DNA of 64,000 bases from Paralvinella palmiformis (GCA_025642065.1 JAODUP010001527.1:1-64000); one strand, 5' to 3'; numbered from the stretch's first letter, positions 40,901-54,547 are shown. The notes: generated by a model not told the origin, from the sequence alone. A program made the numbers and translations.

Positions 40901-43551
40901 CATAAGATTATTGGAAGATTTCGCTTAGGTTCAGTTGTTTGAACAACGTTATGTGATATATTCGGTAGATACGTGATATATTTGGTGGATTATCGACTTC
41001 GTTAAATCGATCAGATTGTTTTAGAGAAGTCGTCTTCTTAATGCTGCGTCAATATGATGTTAATATATTGCACTTTATACTTAGATTTGTTTTGTTTTTT
41101 TGTTGTGACGATCAACTCAAATCGCCGTCGTTGTTAGGTGCTAATTCAAGATATCACATGATGTGTATACTGACCGAGGTTTATGCATCCACATTATTTG
41201 TTAGCACCTCTCTGAGTATCCATCCTGAAATATGCAGACGAATGCCTTGATCCTTTATTAACATATTCTAACTCTTACCCTGATTCTAGCCTAGCTCTCT
41301 GATGTTTAGATAAGTTCTCTTTCCTGAATAAACGAATCTATATATTATTCCTTCAACGTTCTACACTGTTACATTACTTATAGGTTTCTGATCTGTTAAT
41401 AGTGTGGCACATATTTTCGGTTAGTATATTATTGAATACATCAAATATTTACATATAACATATATTCCTCATGCAAAATAGTCAAATAAATAAACCAATC
41501 TTGAGGAATGGAATGAAATAATGTCACATATCATATAGCAGCGTAATACTAGATGCCACAAATTATGAAAATCAATACATTTTGATTCTTGTTTTCATAT
41601 TCCAAGCCCAACACAGCGATTATATTGGATATTTGTTGTAACTATATTGGTCAACAGGTACATAATTTGTATTTCAACAACATCAGGTGAAAATACTATT
41701 ATGATGATATTATTGAAAAATCATTTACAATAGTAATACCCACAATGGGGGGTTATATTTCAATTTGATTTTTTTCACAGATCTAGTACATGGTTCGATA
41801 AATCAGGTTTATATAAAAATGTTCATACATCAAATACAAATTTATATATTGATATCCTGATCTGAATAACATTGATCCAGGTCTTAAGATAATAATATTC
41901 ATATAAATGACAAATATTATCGTTCTCATTTAATCTTTACATTCTAGTCCATATATCCAAGATTATTTCCTCGTGAACATCGCCTTCTGGTTAATATATC
42001 TAGCAGTCAAATTTTTAAATGTAACTGTAACTTATCTAGATATATTGCAAAAAAACTACTGAAACACAAGCTTCACAGGATATTTTGAAACCTCCTATGA
42101 AGCATTCCAATGGTGAGATATCAAAATATGTTGGTTAGTAGTGCATTACAGAGGATACTCACGCCTTATCGTACTGGCAGCAACAACATCTGCACTTTCC
42201 AACTCCCAACAGGCTGACTAAATAGTACCCGTCTGTATAGCCTCTTCTACTCCAGTTGATTGAGTATTCAGTGCAGCTGGTAAGATTTTTCGACCTAACC
42301 GATGCTCACTGAAAGACCACACATTCGAAATCCGTATGTCCATAGGAATGAACTCGATGTAGCATGTTTGTATTAAAGTTGACAATATGTGAATTAATAT
42401 CACTGTTGAAATATAGCATTCATACCGGTAACTCAGAGATGTTGATAATATTTCTTTTATTAGTACTGGTAGTGAGGATTGACTGTAACAAACAAAATAG
42501 ATAAATTATAACAATTAAGAAATAATATTGTGCAGTAAAGATACACGTATTCATAACAATGTCGAAAATGGGCCAAGCTGTATGCACTGAACACTTAGTG
42601 TTCACTCAAGTGGCAATTTCATAGAGCTCACACAAACGAAGTATTTATCCACTTTAACGTATAATTACATTTCCTACGGGCACAATAATAGGGCAATTAG
42701 GTCCCACAAATATCCATAATCATCCCACAAAAGAATAAAACAGAATATACCATAATATAAGCCTCCTAAACAACAATTGAATTTGCTGTTAAATTCCAAT
42801 GATCAACATTTCCACTGATGTATACCTTCTGCCTCGATTCTATTCGTCACACTGACTGGCCACAACTTGAAACTATAAAAATAAGAATGGCCAATATAAT
42901 CACCATATAAATGTTATAAGTGAAATTTAATAAACCTGAAAAATATTTAGTAGTCTTGTCATGTTCTTGCACACAAACGTATTCGCACAATAAGAACATA
43001 CACCGTATTTAAAACGTAACTGTAAATGTAGCTACACAACTGGATCTGAAAACATTTCAATGTAATTGGAACGTATCTAGATACATTTGAAATGTATCTG
43101 CCCCAGTTCTGCTAGTAATACCTAACCAATGTTTAAATAGATAATTTTGAAATAATTTATTTAATCTATACTTATCATCATTTGCATTTATGTTCTTAAG
43201 TTGTTGTCAATAAACTCGTACATTGAAGTTATTTATAGAAAAACCAATACGTTATACTGAAGTGAACCTAAAGGAAGGAAAAGGATCCTAGGAGGGTTTA
43301 ATATCCATTAATGTTTTAATGCAAATCACACAGAATCAATGCACCTATATAAACGCTACCAACATTTCCTTAGAAGAACTAATACTACATCACTCGGTTA
43401 GATTGTTCACGTCCAGGTTTTGTGTTCCTTGATTATTAACGACATGCTCGGAGTTAAGTGACTAAAACACATACTGTTAGTATTCCGACGCCAAGACATA
43501 ACAAGCAGCAAACAGCAATTACAGAGTCGAGGTCATGTATGTGAACACGTA
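37906..43551. other. 5.6 kb mostly unrecognised; possible diverged internal duplication
   Basis: A small (GTCT)n patch is at 38434-38453. The series around 39060-39130, 39545-39575 and 39600-39650 resembles that at 40580-40650, 40945-40985 and 40985-41035 (for example TTGCTTCAATATTAGC against TGGCTTCAGTATTAGC, and GATATATTCG). This suggests an old direct repeat of about 1.4 kb period. No domain or RNA gene was recognised. Confidence 0.35.
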
Positions 43552-43590
43552 TACACACACACACACAAACAAACACACCACCATACCCTT

Positions 43591-43631
<41 letters not shown>
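43552..43631. repeat. (CA)n and (AT)n microsatellites
   Basis: A CA-rich stretch at 43552-43578, then an AT tract at 43594-43631. Confidence 0.93.
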
Positions 43632-43634
<3 letters not shown>

Positions 43635-43834
43635 ACTCAACCATCTTCTCATGTACTATGTAAATGTCTTCGTATCAGCTCAAGTCAGCCTCCATTTTCT
43701 GAAGTAGGTCTCCAGAGAAAATATGAATTGAGCTATTTCTGAGAAGAAACTAATCTGAGAGCTCTCCTATTCAAGGTTGCCTTCAACAACAAAAATATAG
43801 ATTATCAGTCCAATATATAAACTAAGAAAATCAT

Positions 43835-44405
43835 ATTTAATAGGTTTAATAACAATAGTATTGTACATAGCGCCTTATGAAACTTGAATTGCTCTCAGGC
43901 GATTTACATTCAAGACATAATTTTAACATGTTCAAAGCTCCCATACTACAAACACAATTACTACTACAAATACACCGTTTTTTGGCATTATAAATAGGCG
44001 AATGTAAATAAGCGGAGGTTAAGAAAATGTGCCTTTACTTACTGCAAGTTTAATATGATTTGGCAGTTTCTTGTTTCGGAGTGCATGTCACCAGACGTGC
44101 AGCATAGGCCTGCACTCGCCGTAGGATGTTTGTCAGAGAGGCGAGGTATAATATTACAATGCTATAATCCAGTCGAAAACTTATAAGGGCTTGGACAAAA
44201 GTCTTGTATCTCTCATGATGTAATTACTTGTAAGACCTATGTTTCTTACTTGACAATAAAGGAATGTACATAGATAATTAATTTGCTTCTCCATTGTTAG
44301 AGTATTATCCAATATAAGCCCTAGATATCTCACAGACGTGGACTAATTTATATAACTGTATCCTACTTTAATGCGAAGATTCTCTTTTTTTCTTTACATG
44401 TTGCT
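43835..44405 (-). mobile_element. LINE L2x fragment, reverse strand
   Basis: Read on the minus strand, it shows an IRAYIG/LILDN-like block (44310), HHERYKTFVQALISFRLDY (about 44164-44222) and TNILRRVQAYAARLVTCTPK (about 44077-44136). These parallel NLGLILDNT, LDYGNAL and NCAAHLVTSTRK of the L2x copy at 15590-16625. After a deletion of the C-terminus it ends in ATAAGGCGCTATGTACAATA, the same tail type. Short and broken. Confidence 0.7.
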
Positions 44406-45409
44406 TGGATGAGAAAAAATGAATTATGCCTGATGTTTATTCAATTTAAACACCTGTTCATCCGAATATTTATGAATTGAATACAAGCTTCAATTGAAGG
44501 TGAGATATCTTCCCATTTATCCAATGGCTTTACGTTCGTGTACACTTATGTATAATATCCATAACACTGATGTTTAATGGTATAGAGTTTACCAATTTTA
44601 CCAACTGGTTTAGTATACATAGAGTGCTTTTGTGTCCCAAACGGATCCTGTGATACACCATAACGAACACCTATATCTGGTGATATTCTGAAACTTGGTG
44701 AATATTTCATTGACTTCAACGTCAAAAGCTGGTCGAAAGATTTAGAGCATTTTCTCATAAAACATCATATCCACACCCATGGAGATATTGCCGGCATTCT
44801 TTGGTATTCTTTCAGGAGTTCAGTACAGGTAAAATATGAAATCAGTATATTTGAAGTAGGTTCCATCAAATTCCAAGTTAACTTGAGGAGTCTCTTTTGA
44901 TATCTTAACATGCATCTATCTTTATGAAATAGTGGTGTATTATATTTTACAGAAATCTCTATATATTTCAAAGCGCTTCGCTAAGGAAGTTCTCTTTGCA
45001 TATCTAAAAATTATAAATATTAGTCTAATTCATTTTTTCCACATAAGGACTGCATTATTTTCTATGTATTTTCATAATTGACGTGTGGAACAGTTCCACA
45101 GATCAGTTCATTTACCGTTAGTCTTTGTGAGGTTCCTAATTATAATAATAATGGGTAAATACACACATGTATTTACAAACACATAACACACATACAGACA
45201 GACATGCACACATTGACTATATGGTTTAAGTCCAAGTTGAGGTTTTTAAAAATTTGGCCCCGGAATTTTTGGAAGCATTTTATTAGATAAGTTACACCAG
45301 TGAAACTTGTGTATTTTGCATATTATGTAATATAGATTTAATTTATATTAATATAAATTGATTATATTTAGTTATTTTGTATTTCTTGTATTTTCTTTTT
45401 AACTGCTCA
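44406..45409. other. No firm feature; two adjoining reverse-strand frames
   Basis: The frames 44765-44971 and 44546-44758 follow one another on the minus strand and could be one broken coding sequence, since they read on with only a stop and frame change between them. I recognise no family. A CA-rich patch lies near 45160-45215. Confidence 0.35.
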
Positions 45410-45539
45410 TTTGACGCCCTATATTATCGCCGCTCCAGTGTTTCCCATAAGAACTCGGTTTTTGCTTGTGTTTGTTTTTTTTAATTTTTTTTTTATTTTG
45501 TTATTTAAATTTTTCACTTATTTTATTTCTATAATTATA

Positions 45540-46490
45540 ATGAATTATAGTAGAGATCAGTTGCTTGCATTACGACCCTATGGTGATACCATTTGTTTAG
45601 CAGATTGGGTCTGATGCCAGAAATTTGATCACTGTGCCAATAACACCATATAATGGCACAGCTGTACAAAATGTAAGTATTGGTCTTATTAACTGTCAGT
45701 CGATCTGTAATAAATCTGATGAAATATCTGATGTTGTTAAGCATATGGATCTTGATGCTCTTGTCATAACAGAGGCTGACTGGTAATATTTCAGACCAGA
45801 CAATTGTTGGTGATGTGACTCCAGCTGGATATTCATTCCACCATGCAGCTCGGATTCACAAAAAAGGTGGGGGAGTCGGCATTCTTATCCGTGATTCTTT
45901 GAAGTGTGAAACCCATTTGCGTTTTCAGGCTAAGTCTTTTAAAATTACCAACTGATTTTTATATCTGGGGGGATAAGTGTTCGTTTAGCTATTATCTACC
46001 GATTACACCCCAATAAGAAAATGGCCTGAAAGCAGCAGATTTCTTCAAGGAATTTTCGGAATTTGTTGACTCTCTTGCTACCAACAGTGGTCATCTGTTG
46101 ATCTTAGGTGATTTCAATATACATTGGGATTGCCGAAAGGAATGCAGATACCAAACAACTGGCTGACATTCTTAGATCTGCCAATCTCAGGCCATGAAAG
46201 AACACACAGACATGGTCAATCTTAGATCTTGTCATCCCCCCCGTGATGATGACAATTTGATTAAAGGTGTGTCTGTGTCTTCCATGTTGTCTGATCTTTT
46301 CCCTTGTTGACATTAATGTATCTTTACAGAAACAATCTGTTTCAGCAAAGTTATTTCATATAGAAGAAAAGTCAATTGACAAGGGGGTTTTTCCCTTGCT
46401 GATCTGCGAGTCTCTTTCTGGATTGGATCCACGGATATGTGGATCATCTGGTGGATCTCTATGATAATACATTGAGAACATTGTTGATCA
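45540..46490 (+). pseudogene. L1x ORF2 N-terminus, EEP endonuclease remnant
   Basis: The frame opens with MNYSRDQLLALRPYG at 45540, the likely ORF2 start. After a frameshift come GLINCQSICNKSDEI (45672-45716), LDALVITE (45751-45774, where TE is the conserved motif), KGGGVGILIRDS (45863-45898), HLLILGDFNIHWD (46090-46128), a broken HVKERTHR-like block (46192-46220) and VSVSSMLSDLFP/LVDINV around 46270-46320 (SDH is usual). This domain cuts the target strand to prime reverse transcription. Most catalytic positions can still be seen, but the frame is broken at least six times. Confidence 0.85.
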
Positions 46491-47079
46491 ACATGCACCT
46501 TTTAAAGGGCAAAGGAAATGCCAAGCAGACCAATTTCTTTTCCCTGGTATAATAAAACATACAGGCTGCAAAGAGACACAGAAGGTATTGTGAGCGGCTG
46601 TGGATCAGGACCAGTTTGTGTGTTAAATTTTTAAATGTTCAAAGGGCAGTAAAATTCTTGTTAAAAATACCCTTGCCTCTGCTAAATCTGAATACTAAAA
46701 TAAAAAGATCAAAGCATCCAAGGGAAATCAAAGGACTGTTTTTTTGTGAATAAAGTATTACATAAAGGTCAAACTGACCTCCCAAATAATATCAACTTTA
46801 GATAAAGATATGGCCCATTGTTTTAAAAAACTTCTTCTGTCAAAAAATATTAAATATACATAGTGGGGTTTCCCGTCCAGCACCTTATCACAGGGTACGC
46901 CATTGGTAGAAGAGTCCTGCATATCCATGATGGAACATTTGAGCCTTTTTCAGAGACTGATATCAGACAGTTGCTGAAAAAATCATCTAATGCTTTCTGT
47001 GCAGTTTACCCTATGCCTACATGGCTTTGAAAGATTGTCTGGATGTTCCCATAAACCCAATTACAAATATAGTTAATAA

Positions 47080-48530
47080 ATCATTATCTCTGGGTGTTTT
47101 CCCAAGATCCATGAAAGCTGCCCCTTTTAAAACCATTAATTTAAAAAAACCCCACTATGGACTGTAATATTCTAAAAATTTCAGACCTGTTTCAAATCTT
47201 ACATTTTTATCTAAAGTTATAGGAAAAAGGGAGTTGCTTTTCCCTCTAAAAAAAAATATTTAATCAGTAATAACCTTAAAGAATCACTAAGTCCGCCTAT
47301 AAAAGTGGTCACAGACTGAAACAGCCTTGGTTGGGTGAAAAAAAATATTATGATGTCAATTGATCAAAAGGGAAGCCATAATACTTGTTCTTCTGGACCT
47401 GTCTGCTGCATTTGATACAGTTAACCCTAATGTACTTTTTTCTAGGTTAAAAGACATGTTTGGTCTGTCAGGTAGAGTACTTTTAAAAGGTTTAGATCCC
47501 ATCTGGAACAACGCCCCAGAGAGTGTCTGTTCATGGTATTTTTTCTGACATTCAGGGGGTTTTTTATCTTGGGGTACCCAGGGTTCAGTTCTTGGTCCTC
47601 TGGTTTTTACCCAAAGTATACCCGTCCTCTTGGGATCATTTCGGCGATAGGGGGTTAAATATCACTTGTATGCTGATAAAACCGCTGTATATATCACTGG
47701 ATCCTGACAATGAGTTAAATTTCTCCTCTTCCTTGGGAAAAATTTAGAACATTGTATTTCCGAATCCGGCTATGGATGACTCAAAATCTTCTAAAACTAA
47801 ATGATAATAAAACAAAAAATTTTATATTTGGCATCACCACATTTGTTAAACCCCCTTTAAAAAACCAGCATTACAGATGGGTCATCTTCGTTTTCCCCCA
47901 ATGGGTCAGTAAAAAATTAGGGGTTATTTTTTTACCAATTATTAACACATGAACATGTCACATCAGTATGCCAGCTGCCTAATACCATCTTAAGAACATT
48001 CCCCTGTTTAAAAGCATTTTGACACAAGAAAACTTGTAACTGTAGTTCAGCCTTTTTTACATCTCGAAGATATTGTAACTCCCTTGTTATATGGCATATC
48101 TGATTATAACATTAATCGCCTTCAAACGAATTCAGAATAGGCAGCTCGCATTGTAACAAATACTAGAAAATATGGGTCAATTACCCCAATTTTTTCAAAA
48201 CTACTTGGCTACCTGTTAAACAGCGTATCCATTTTTTTAAAATTTGTTTAAAATTATAAATCTATTAATGATATGGCCCAGAATCCCGGTGAACTGGTTT
48301 CCAAGAAATTTATTCCCCAAAAATCAGGTCATCCAGTCAGATACTAAATTTTAGGTGCCATTGTCTCGGCTCAAGTCATATGGTGATTGTCCTTTAGTGT
48401 TGCAGCCCCCAATTTGTGGAACAAGTTGCCGGCAAATATTAGAAATTAGTCGTCTCTTGGAAATTTTAAGTCTCTTCTAAAAACACACCTATTTAAGGTC
48501 GCTTTCACAGATAAATAATTATTATCTTTT
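47080..48530 (+). pseudogene. L1x ORF2 reverse transcriptase and C-terminus remnant
   Basis: Blocks in order: GVFPRSMKAAP (47093-47125), the SVSN/PVSNLTF-like block (47195), LLDLSAAFDTV (47388-47420) with the first catalytic aspartate, LSGRVLLKGLDPIWNNAPE (frameshifted), a broken GVPQG block (47570-47600), YADKT (47665-47679) where the family has YADD, the LNDNKT block (47797-47814), the GVIFxxxINT block and then the CxAAYxHLKNI, SRxDYCNSL, INRLQ, LQVPVSRLKSYGDC and LPANIRN blocks to 48520. The second aspartate of YADD is changed to lysine in this copy. The enzyme would copy LINE RNA at the nicked target; here it cannot be made. Confidence 0.87.
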
Positions 48531-49688
48531 AAATCATTACAGGGTTTTTACAGACATTATTTGGGATATTATTAAATTACATATTATTTGTACAGCGCCT
48601 TTGAATGGCTCCTGCTAGTAAGGGCGCTTTATTAAATATACATTATTATTACTAACACACAATCATACACACGGAAGTATAGTTACAGAATTGATTTATA
48701 TTATAACATGTTTGGAATGAGGCTTAGAAAGTTATAATAATAATGATATATTAATGAAAAGTGTCTAGTTCTGCTAGAGATAATGATCATAAGGTATGTA
48801 AGGCTGCTGTCCCATGATACACATATTACAGTGAAGCTAAACTCATGTGGCATTTAAATACAAACTGATGCCGAAGAAAACTATATTTAATTAATAGACA
48901 CCGAGGGCGGGTAGGAGGTGCATCACTGAAATCAGACACATCGTGATGATTATTTCTCTAGTGTACCCTTGATGAGTACCTGTTAGTGACTAAATATTGT
49001 CATAATAACAATAGTAGTATCCATTTATCCAATTTCACTTTCTCATAAGATGGTAGCCTTAAACTTGTTCGTGATGCAGGATATAAGTATCACGGAAGAG
49101 AATAAGCCGTAATAAATTAGTCATGGCCGCAAAAGAAATATTGTTCTAAATTTGATATGAAAAAAGGGAGGACACATTCTTAGTATGCAAGAGAAAAGCT
49201 TAAAATCAGCAGCATCACTAAGTCATTTTTAAATGGATTCATGGTCAAAGTATGTAACTCAACTACAAAGGGATGTCTCTCTGTGTGAAATGCGAAGTCA
49301 TCCGGATTGAGTTATAGAAACAGACAAATAATAAGCGACGGAACTATGGGAAATAGCTAGTTATTATTACTATATTTATTAAATCTGAATTTTCACATTT
49401 CCTCTATCGAGACTAGTTGACTTTATTGAGGTTTCGGATAATTTATTAAGAATAAATAAAAGAAATTGGTCTCCGGATAGTCACGAAATGCCTCACGAGA
49501 AGATAACAGCCATAGTTCCCTAAGCGGTTATTTACTGGTAAGAATATCAACCATCAGTGACTTACTGAGACATGTGAATTACCATAGTTCGTCGATTAAT
49601 GCCCTGCCTGGTTGTTTGTCTGTTTGCCTTTCTGTCTTTAGGTTTTTCTCTCTCAGCATTTCCTCCCCAATACAGACTTAGGCATATA

Positions 49689-49694
<6 letters not shown>

Positions 49695-49729
<35 letters not shown>

Positions 49730-49811
49730 GCACCTACAGTCGCAAATCCTATCATATTATCTCAGTTTTTTAGATAAAATACAGCCTGTTTGGAATTTCA
49801 CTAAGAAAATG

Positions 49812-49877
<66 letters not shown>
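49695..49877. repeat. (AT)n, (AT)n and (AG)n microsatellites
   Basis: AT tracts at 49695-49728 and 49817-49849, then an AG tract at 49851-49877. Unit 2 has only one (AT)n tract at the matching place (54278-54320). Confidence 0.95.
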
Positions 49878-49879
<2 letters not shown>

Positions 49880-50390
49880 CACAAGGAATGCGCATAATAA
49901 TTACTGGAAATCCCATGTAACATGCTAGAAACAAAACGTTTCTGTTACTGGTTGTCGTTACTATTTTGTTTGATATAGTTGAAACATATATATAAATATG
50001 TGTGAAGCTTAATTATGTATAATGGCTTATTATGATCTATAAATCACTTGTTATGATATCGTTTCTTCTTGTTATTATTTTATCATAACCGCTATCATTT
50101 GTTGAGTATATGCTAGTTAACCAACTGATTCATTGAGAAATCTAGACGATTATCTGGTAAACATAACATAATGCTAAGTATATCAGCAAAGATATTTGCT
50201 TTAATAAAATCAACCGGACTGCTCACATCTAGTGAACAATATGCTCTGTATATGACATATATTACAACATACAAGCATTACGTATAAAGGAATGGGCTTA
50301 ATAATCTCTCTTAACATATATGACCTATTGTATGTGGTAAAATTTATAAAAGACCGTCTCTAAAAAAATGTACAATGTTGGCTTGCTGTT

Positions 50391-50548
50391 CTGTTTTCGG
50401 ATATTTTCTGTAGGTAAAAAAACTAAGTGGATCGAGAGACCTGAAAAAGTAACGAATGAAGTGAGAGAAGAAACCCCCTTTTCTTACGCCTTATCTATGT
50501 TTTGAACCCAGATGATCTAGATATGTGGCCAACTGCGCTACTGTTGAG
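50391..50548 (-). mobile_element. SINE-A copy in unit 1, degraded
   Basis: The minus strand has a tRNA-like head with A box TAGCGCAGTTGGCC and B box GGGTTCAAAAC (near 50490-50540). A body and a degraded GAAAACAGAAC tail follow. The same insertion, also degraded, is in unit 2 at 55840-55985, so it predates the duplication. Confidence 0.65.
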
Positions 50549-51480
50549 TTTAATATTATTTGATACTATCCGGTCTCTATATTTTAGATATATGTCTCCA
50601 TGGGGTTTATTTATTTTGTGTATTCGGTATTTTGGTGAGCGGAAGTGACATCTTTATCATTTGAAATATATTAAAATAGCAACACACCTGGTTTTGCTCA
50701 GTAGATACATTAAATGAATTACATCACTGGTCCCAAGAAATATCATTTAGAGAACAGGTCCAAATACCAAAGGTAAATAGAACCATCGATATGTATTGAT
50801 ATCAATATATGTCGTTTTGTTCATTTTCGAAACTAAATCCGGCTCAGAACAGATCAATGAACGCCAAATTTGCATCTCATAAGCGATGTGAATGTTGTTC
50901 TATAGATGGTGTTGATATTCCTAGACATATCGAAGAGAACTAATATTACACCATGTCAGCCTATAATTTGCCACCTTACGTATTACCGAGTTAGAGTAAT
51001 GAAACCATTTTTTTCGTGAACTCACTTGATGCCTCTTTGGATAAGGTAAACTTACGAACGTAATCACTGAATGGTGATGGTAGCGCCTTTTCAATAACCT
51101 TTCAAGTTAATGGAACATTTAAAATACATCTGCATTTAATATGAGCATCAGTCCATTTAATGAACAATGAAAACCCATATAAACTTATTGTTTTTCCTGT
51201 CGTTTATAGGTTGGTTTCGGTGCAGTTGATCTAACGTTTCACCGATAATGGGTATATAGTGGGACTGCGAATAGTTAACAGATGGGCCTCTAATTCGTCC
51301 TGATATTTGAATTTTCAAAACGTAAATAAGCGTTTATTTACAGTTTAGTTACTCGTAAGAACAATAGGTAAATCGAACTCAGATCCTAAATAGTATTTTC
51401 GTCGGTTTGGCACTAAGTCAAATGTCGTAATTACTAATAAGCGTTTGATCTAGAATCCTATACTTTTTACTCACTCACTT

Positions 51481-52859
51481 ACCAACTGATGATACAGGGG
51501 AATATGAATGGATAAACGAGAGATGGAAAGAGAAACAGGAGGTGAGAGAGAATAATGATCCAATACATATATCTTCCTTTTTCCTAATATTTTAACAATC
51601 TATTTTTTCCTACAATCCTAGCACACAGGTATTCAAACGCACGCAATACAGACACACATACACAGAGATAGGGAGGGGGGATAGAGGGAGACGGGCAGAG
51701 AAAGGGGGAGAGAGAGGGAGAGAGAGAATATTAGTTGTTCAAGTCAGTTCTTACTAATAGATAACAAACCAGACTGAAGCTGTTTAGTGCTAGACCTATA
51801 ATGTTGCCTGGAAGTTGAAGTTCTACAAAGAAATACATTTATAATCTAAAAGAATACTGATAAAGAAAGTCCCATTCACATTTGGAAGTATCAAATCTCT
51901 TAAACAGAATCATCAGCCTTTAAAAATAAACTCTTACTCATATATCAGGATGCATAATAAAAACTGATGCACGAAAAAACGATTTGACAAAAGGAACCGC
52001 AAATCTTTAGACACGTCTTACCCATATGTACCTTTTGATCGAGTGCACTGTTGATGCTAAACAACCAATAGGAAACAAAGATCGCTAATATTGCTTTATA
52101 CATCATGCGTTATTTTTTAATGAATGATTGTATATTATAGAACGGAATATATATATATATATATATATATTATGTTACGTTGGATATATATTTTAGAAAT
52201 AATTTAATTTACAAATAATTCAGGTTGATTCAAGCCGTCATCTACACGTTTCTACCAACGGGAAAAATATGAAAAGGAGGTAAATAAGTCGGATTAATAA
52301 TAACAATTGTCATTATTAATTATGTTATCGTGCGTAATCAGGTAATAAGACTATGTACTAAGATTCTTGGAAATATACCGAAATTTCCATCACTATTTCA
52401 ATAAACTAATGCCTTATGCTTTTAATGTTTTCATAGGTTTAATCAGAAATATAATAGCTTTTATCCAATTAATTTGAACATAACAATAATTGTTACTATA
52501 AATAAAATGATGATACACAAGTTGTTTATTTACAACTGAAATAACCCTTCCCCACGTTGTTAATTTAATTAACAGCTGTCGTATATTTTGTACTACATAT
52601 TTAAGAAATTGCCACGTCATTTATATAAAAGAAATGAAAAAACATGATGTTATCTCTGACCAGCGGTTTTGAGGATCAAGTTTCAAAATAAATAATTTGA
52701 TCTAGGGTCAGTAGCATCAAATTATATCCCCAATTGTTTTCGAAGCTTTCAGCATCCCAAGTACTTAGTTACTGCTGAAAACGTCGATTGCCATTTAATA
52801 TATTTTCGTGTTCAAGGAACTGTATTAAATTTACTTCCATATCGAATAAAATAATCCGG

Positions 52860-52860
<1 letters not shown>
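51481..52860 (+). repeat. R2 copy B (no LINE), end of unit 1
   Basis: R2 from the GAGAGAGAATATTAG start (51720) to the ACTTCCATATCGAATAAAAT end (52830-52850). It lacks the L1x piece found in copy A. An (AT)n tract at 52146-52171 sits near the place where copy A has the LINE. The leading 51481-51715 is purine-rich and also matches the lead-in of unit 2 (57340-57400). Confidence 0.85.
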
Positions 52861-52861
<1 letters not shown>

Positions 52862-52898
<37 letters not shown>

Positions 52899-53290
52899 GT
52901 TACCAATAAATACATAATCGCAGTAAAACAAATTGTAAGAGGGTACGTATTAAAATTAATAATTGAGTGCGTGTGTGTGTGCGTGTGTGTATATGTGTGT
53001 ATTTCTCTCCCTCTCCCTATGTGTGTGTGCGCGCGTGGGCATGTAAGTATGTATGTATGTATGTCTTTCTCTGTGTGTGTGTGGTAGTGTATGTGTGTGT
53101 GCGTGTATGTATGCGTATGTATGTGTATACAAGTTCGTCTATTTCTCTTTTGTCAAAGTGTGTTTGAGGATCCCGATGAAGAGAAAAATGGTCAAATATA
53201 CACACTACACATATACATACATTAGTACACAAACATATACACTCATATATACACGCACACAAACACAGACACACAGTCACAAACATACTT
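52862..53290. repeat. Microsatellite cluster between the duplicated units
   Basis: An (AT)n tract at 52862-52895, then interrupted TG/TATG repeats (52966-53130) and interrupted CA repeats (53197-53280). The Cys/Val-rich frames are artefacts. Confidence 0.9.
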
Positions 53291-54272
53291 ACAGACTAGA
53301 TTGATAAAATAACATATTTGGAAGCACTCTAAGAAAATTACAATGAGAATGAATTATTAATAAAAGTGTCTAGTTGTGATAGAGATCATAATCATGAGGT
53401 ACATAAGGCTGTTGTCCCATGACACGACATATTACAGTTACGCTAAACCCAAGAGGCATATAAATACCATATGATGCGAACGGAAACCACTTGTGAGTAA
53501 TAGACACTCGAAGAGTGGGAGGGGATGCATGACTGGAAGCAATATATCCTGATGATTATTTCTCTAGGTTAACCTTGATGAGTAACCTTTTGGTGATTAT
53601 AAAATGCCGTAATAGAAAACTACTAATAATATTCGTTTATCGAAATTCACTTTCTCATAAGATGGTAGCCTGGTACTGGTTAGAGGTGTGGGATATAAGT
53701 GTCACGGAAGAGAGAAAGCCATACTGAATTAGTCATGGCTGTAGATAATTTTGTTCTATGCCTGATATGAAAAAGGGGAGAGCAAATTCTGAGTATCCAA
53801 ATGCGAAGTCATGAGAATTGAGTTATAGAGACTGACTTATAAATAGGTGACGGAACGTTGAGAAATATCTAGTTATTATATTTATTAAATGCGAATTTTC
53901 ACATTTCACACTGTCTAGACCAGCTGACTATATCGGGGTTTAGGAGAATAAATAAAAGAAATTGGTCCCAGGACAGTCATGTCAGGCCACAAGAGATGAT
54001 AACAACAATAGCTCCCCTAGGGAGCTATTTACTGTTCAAAACATCAACCATCTGTGACTTTGTGAGATATTTGAATTGCCATAGTTCGTTGATTAATTCC
54101 CGGTCTGTTTGTGTCTCTGTTTGACTGTCAGATGGACAAATAGATACACAACACACCTGCTCACACATACACTCGCACAAGTGCACAAACGCACACCCTA
54201 ACATATTATGTCAGTTATTTTTAATAATACAAACTGTTTGGAATATCGCTAAGAATGTGACATTATAAATAA

Positions 54273-54320
<48 letters not shown>

Positions 54321-54547
54321 TTGAACTTAATATACGCAGTAATTACTGGAAATATACGTGTACTTGACCCGAGATCAAGTTTAAACAAAAATATTAAATG
54401 ATTTAACTTTTACATTACCAGTTCATTCCAAACTAATAGAGCAGCTATCAAGTAAAATAATTATGTATATCTCTCCCAAGTAACATCCTAGAAATATAAA
54501 TATCAGTTTCTGATTGTTACAACTATTGTGCTTGATATGGTTGAAAT

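Larger units (their letters stand above)
45410..48655 (+). mobile_element. LINE L1x, most complete copy
   Basis: A CR1/L2-type non-LTR retrotransposon that runs from an ORF2-like start through endonuclease, reverse transcriptase and C-terminal region to a 3' UTR ending in CTGCTAGTAAGGGCGCTTTA and a short (ATT)n tail at 48640-48651. The 5' limit is uncertain because no first ORF is recognised upstream. Dozens of frameshifts make it non-functional, many of them length changes in runs of A, T, G or C. Partial relatives are at 4316-4978, 8405-8616, 20661-22660, 27440-30110 and 31068-31460, all on this strand. Assignment to CR1/L2 rests on motif style; Jockey-group relatives are the alternative. 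Confidence 0.9.
48683..51480 (+). repeat. Duplicated segment, unit 1 (left and middle blocks)
   Basis: It aligns with 53291-57130 in the same orientation. Left-block landmarks are GTGTCTAGTT, GCTGTCCCATGA, TGATGATTATTTCTCTAG, TTTCACTTTCTCATAAGATG, AGTCATGGC and CCATAGTTCGT. Middle-block landmarks are AGACGATTATCTGG, TGTACAATGTTGG, GCTCAGAACAGATCAAT and TTTTCAATAACCTTTCAAGT. It leads into R2 copy B. No conserved open frame spans the two units. Confidence 0.88.

Noticed and set aside
44546..44971. Two consecutive reverse-strand frames with a short PAISPW-like match to the frame at 33960-34151
   Set aside because: The similarity is limited to about 15 codons and no family motif could be named.
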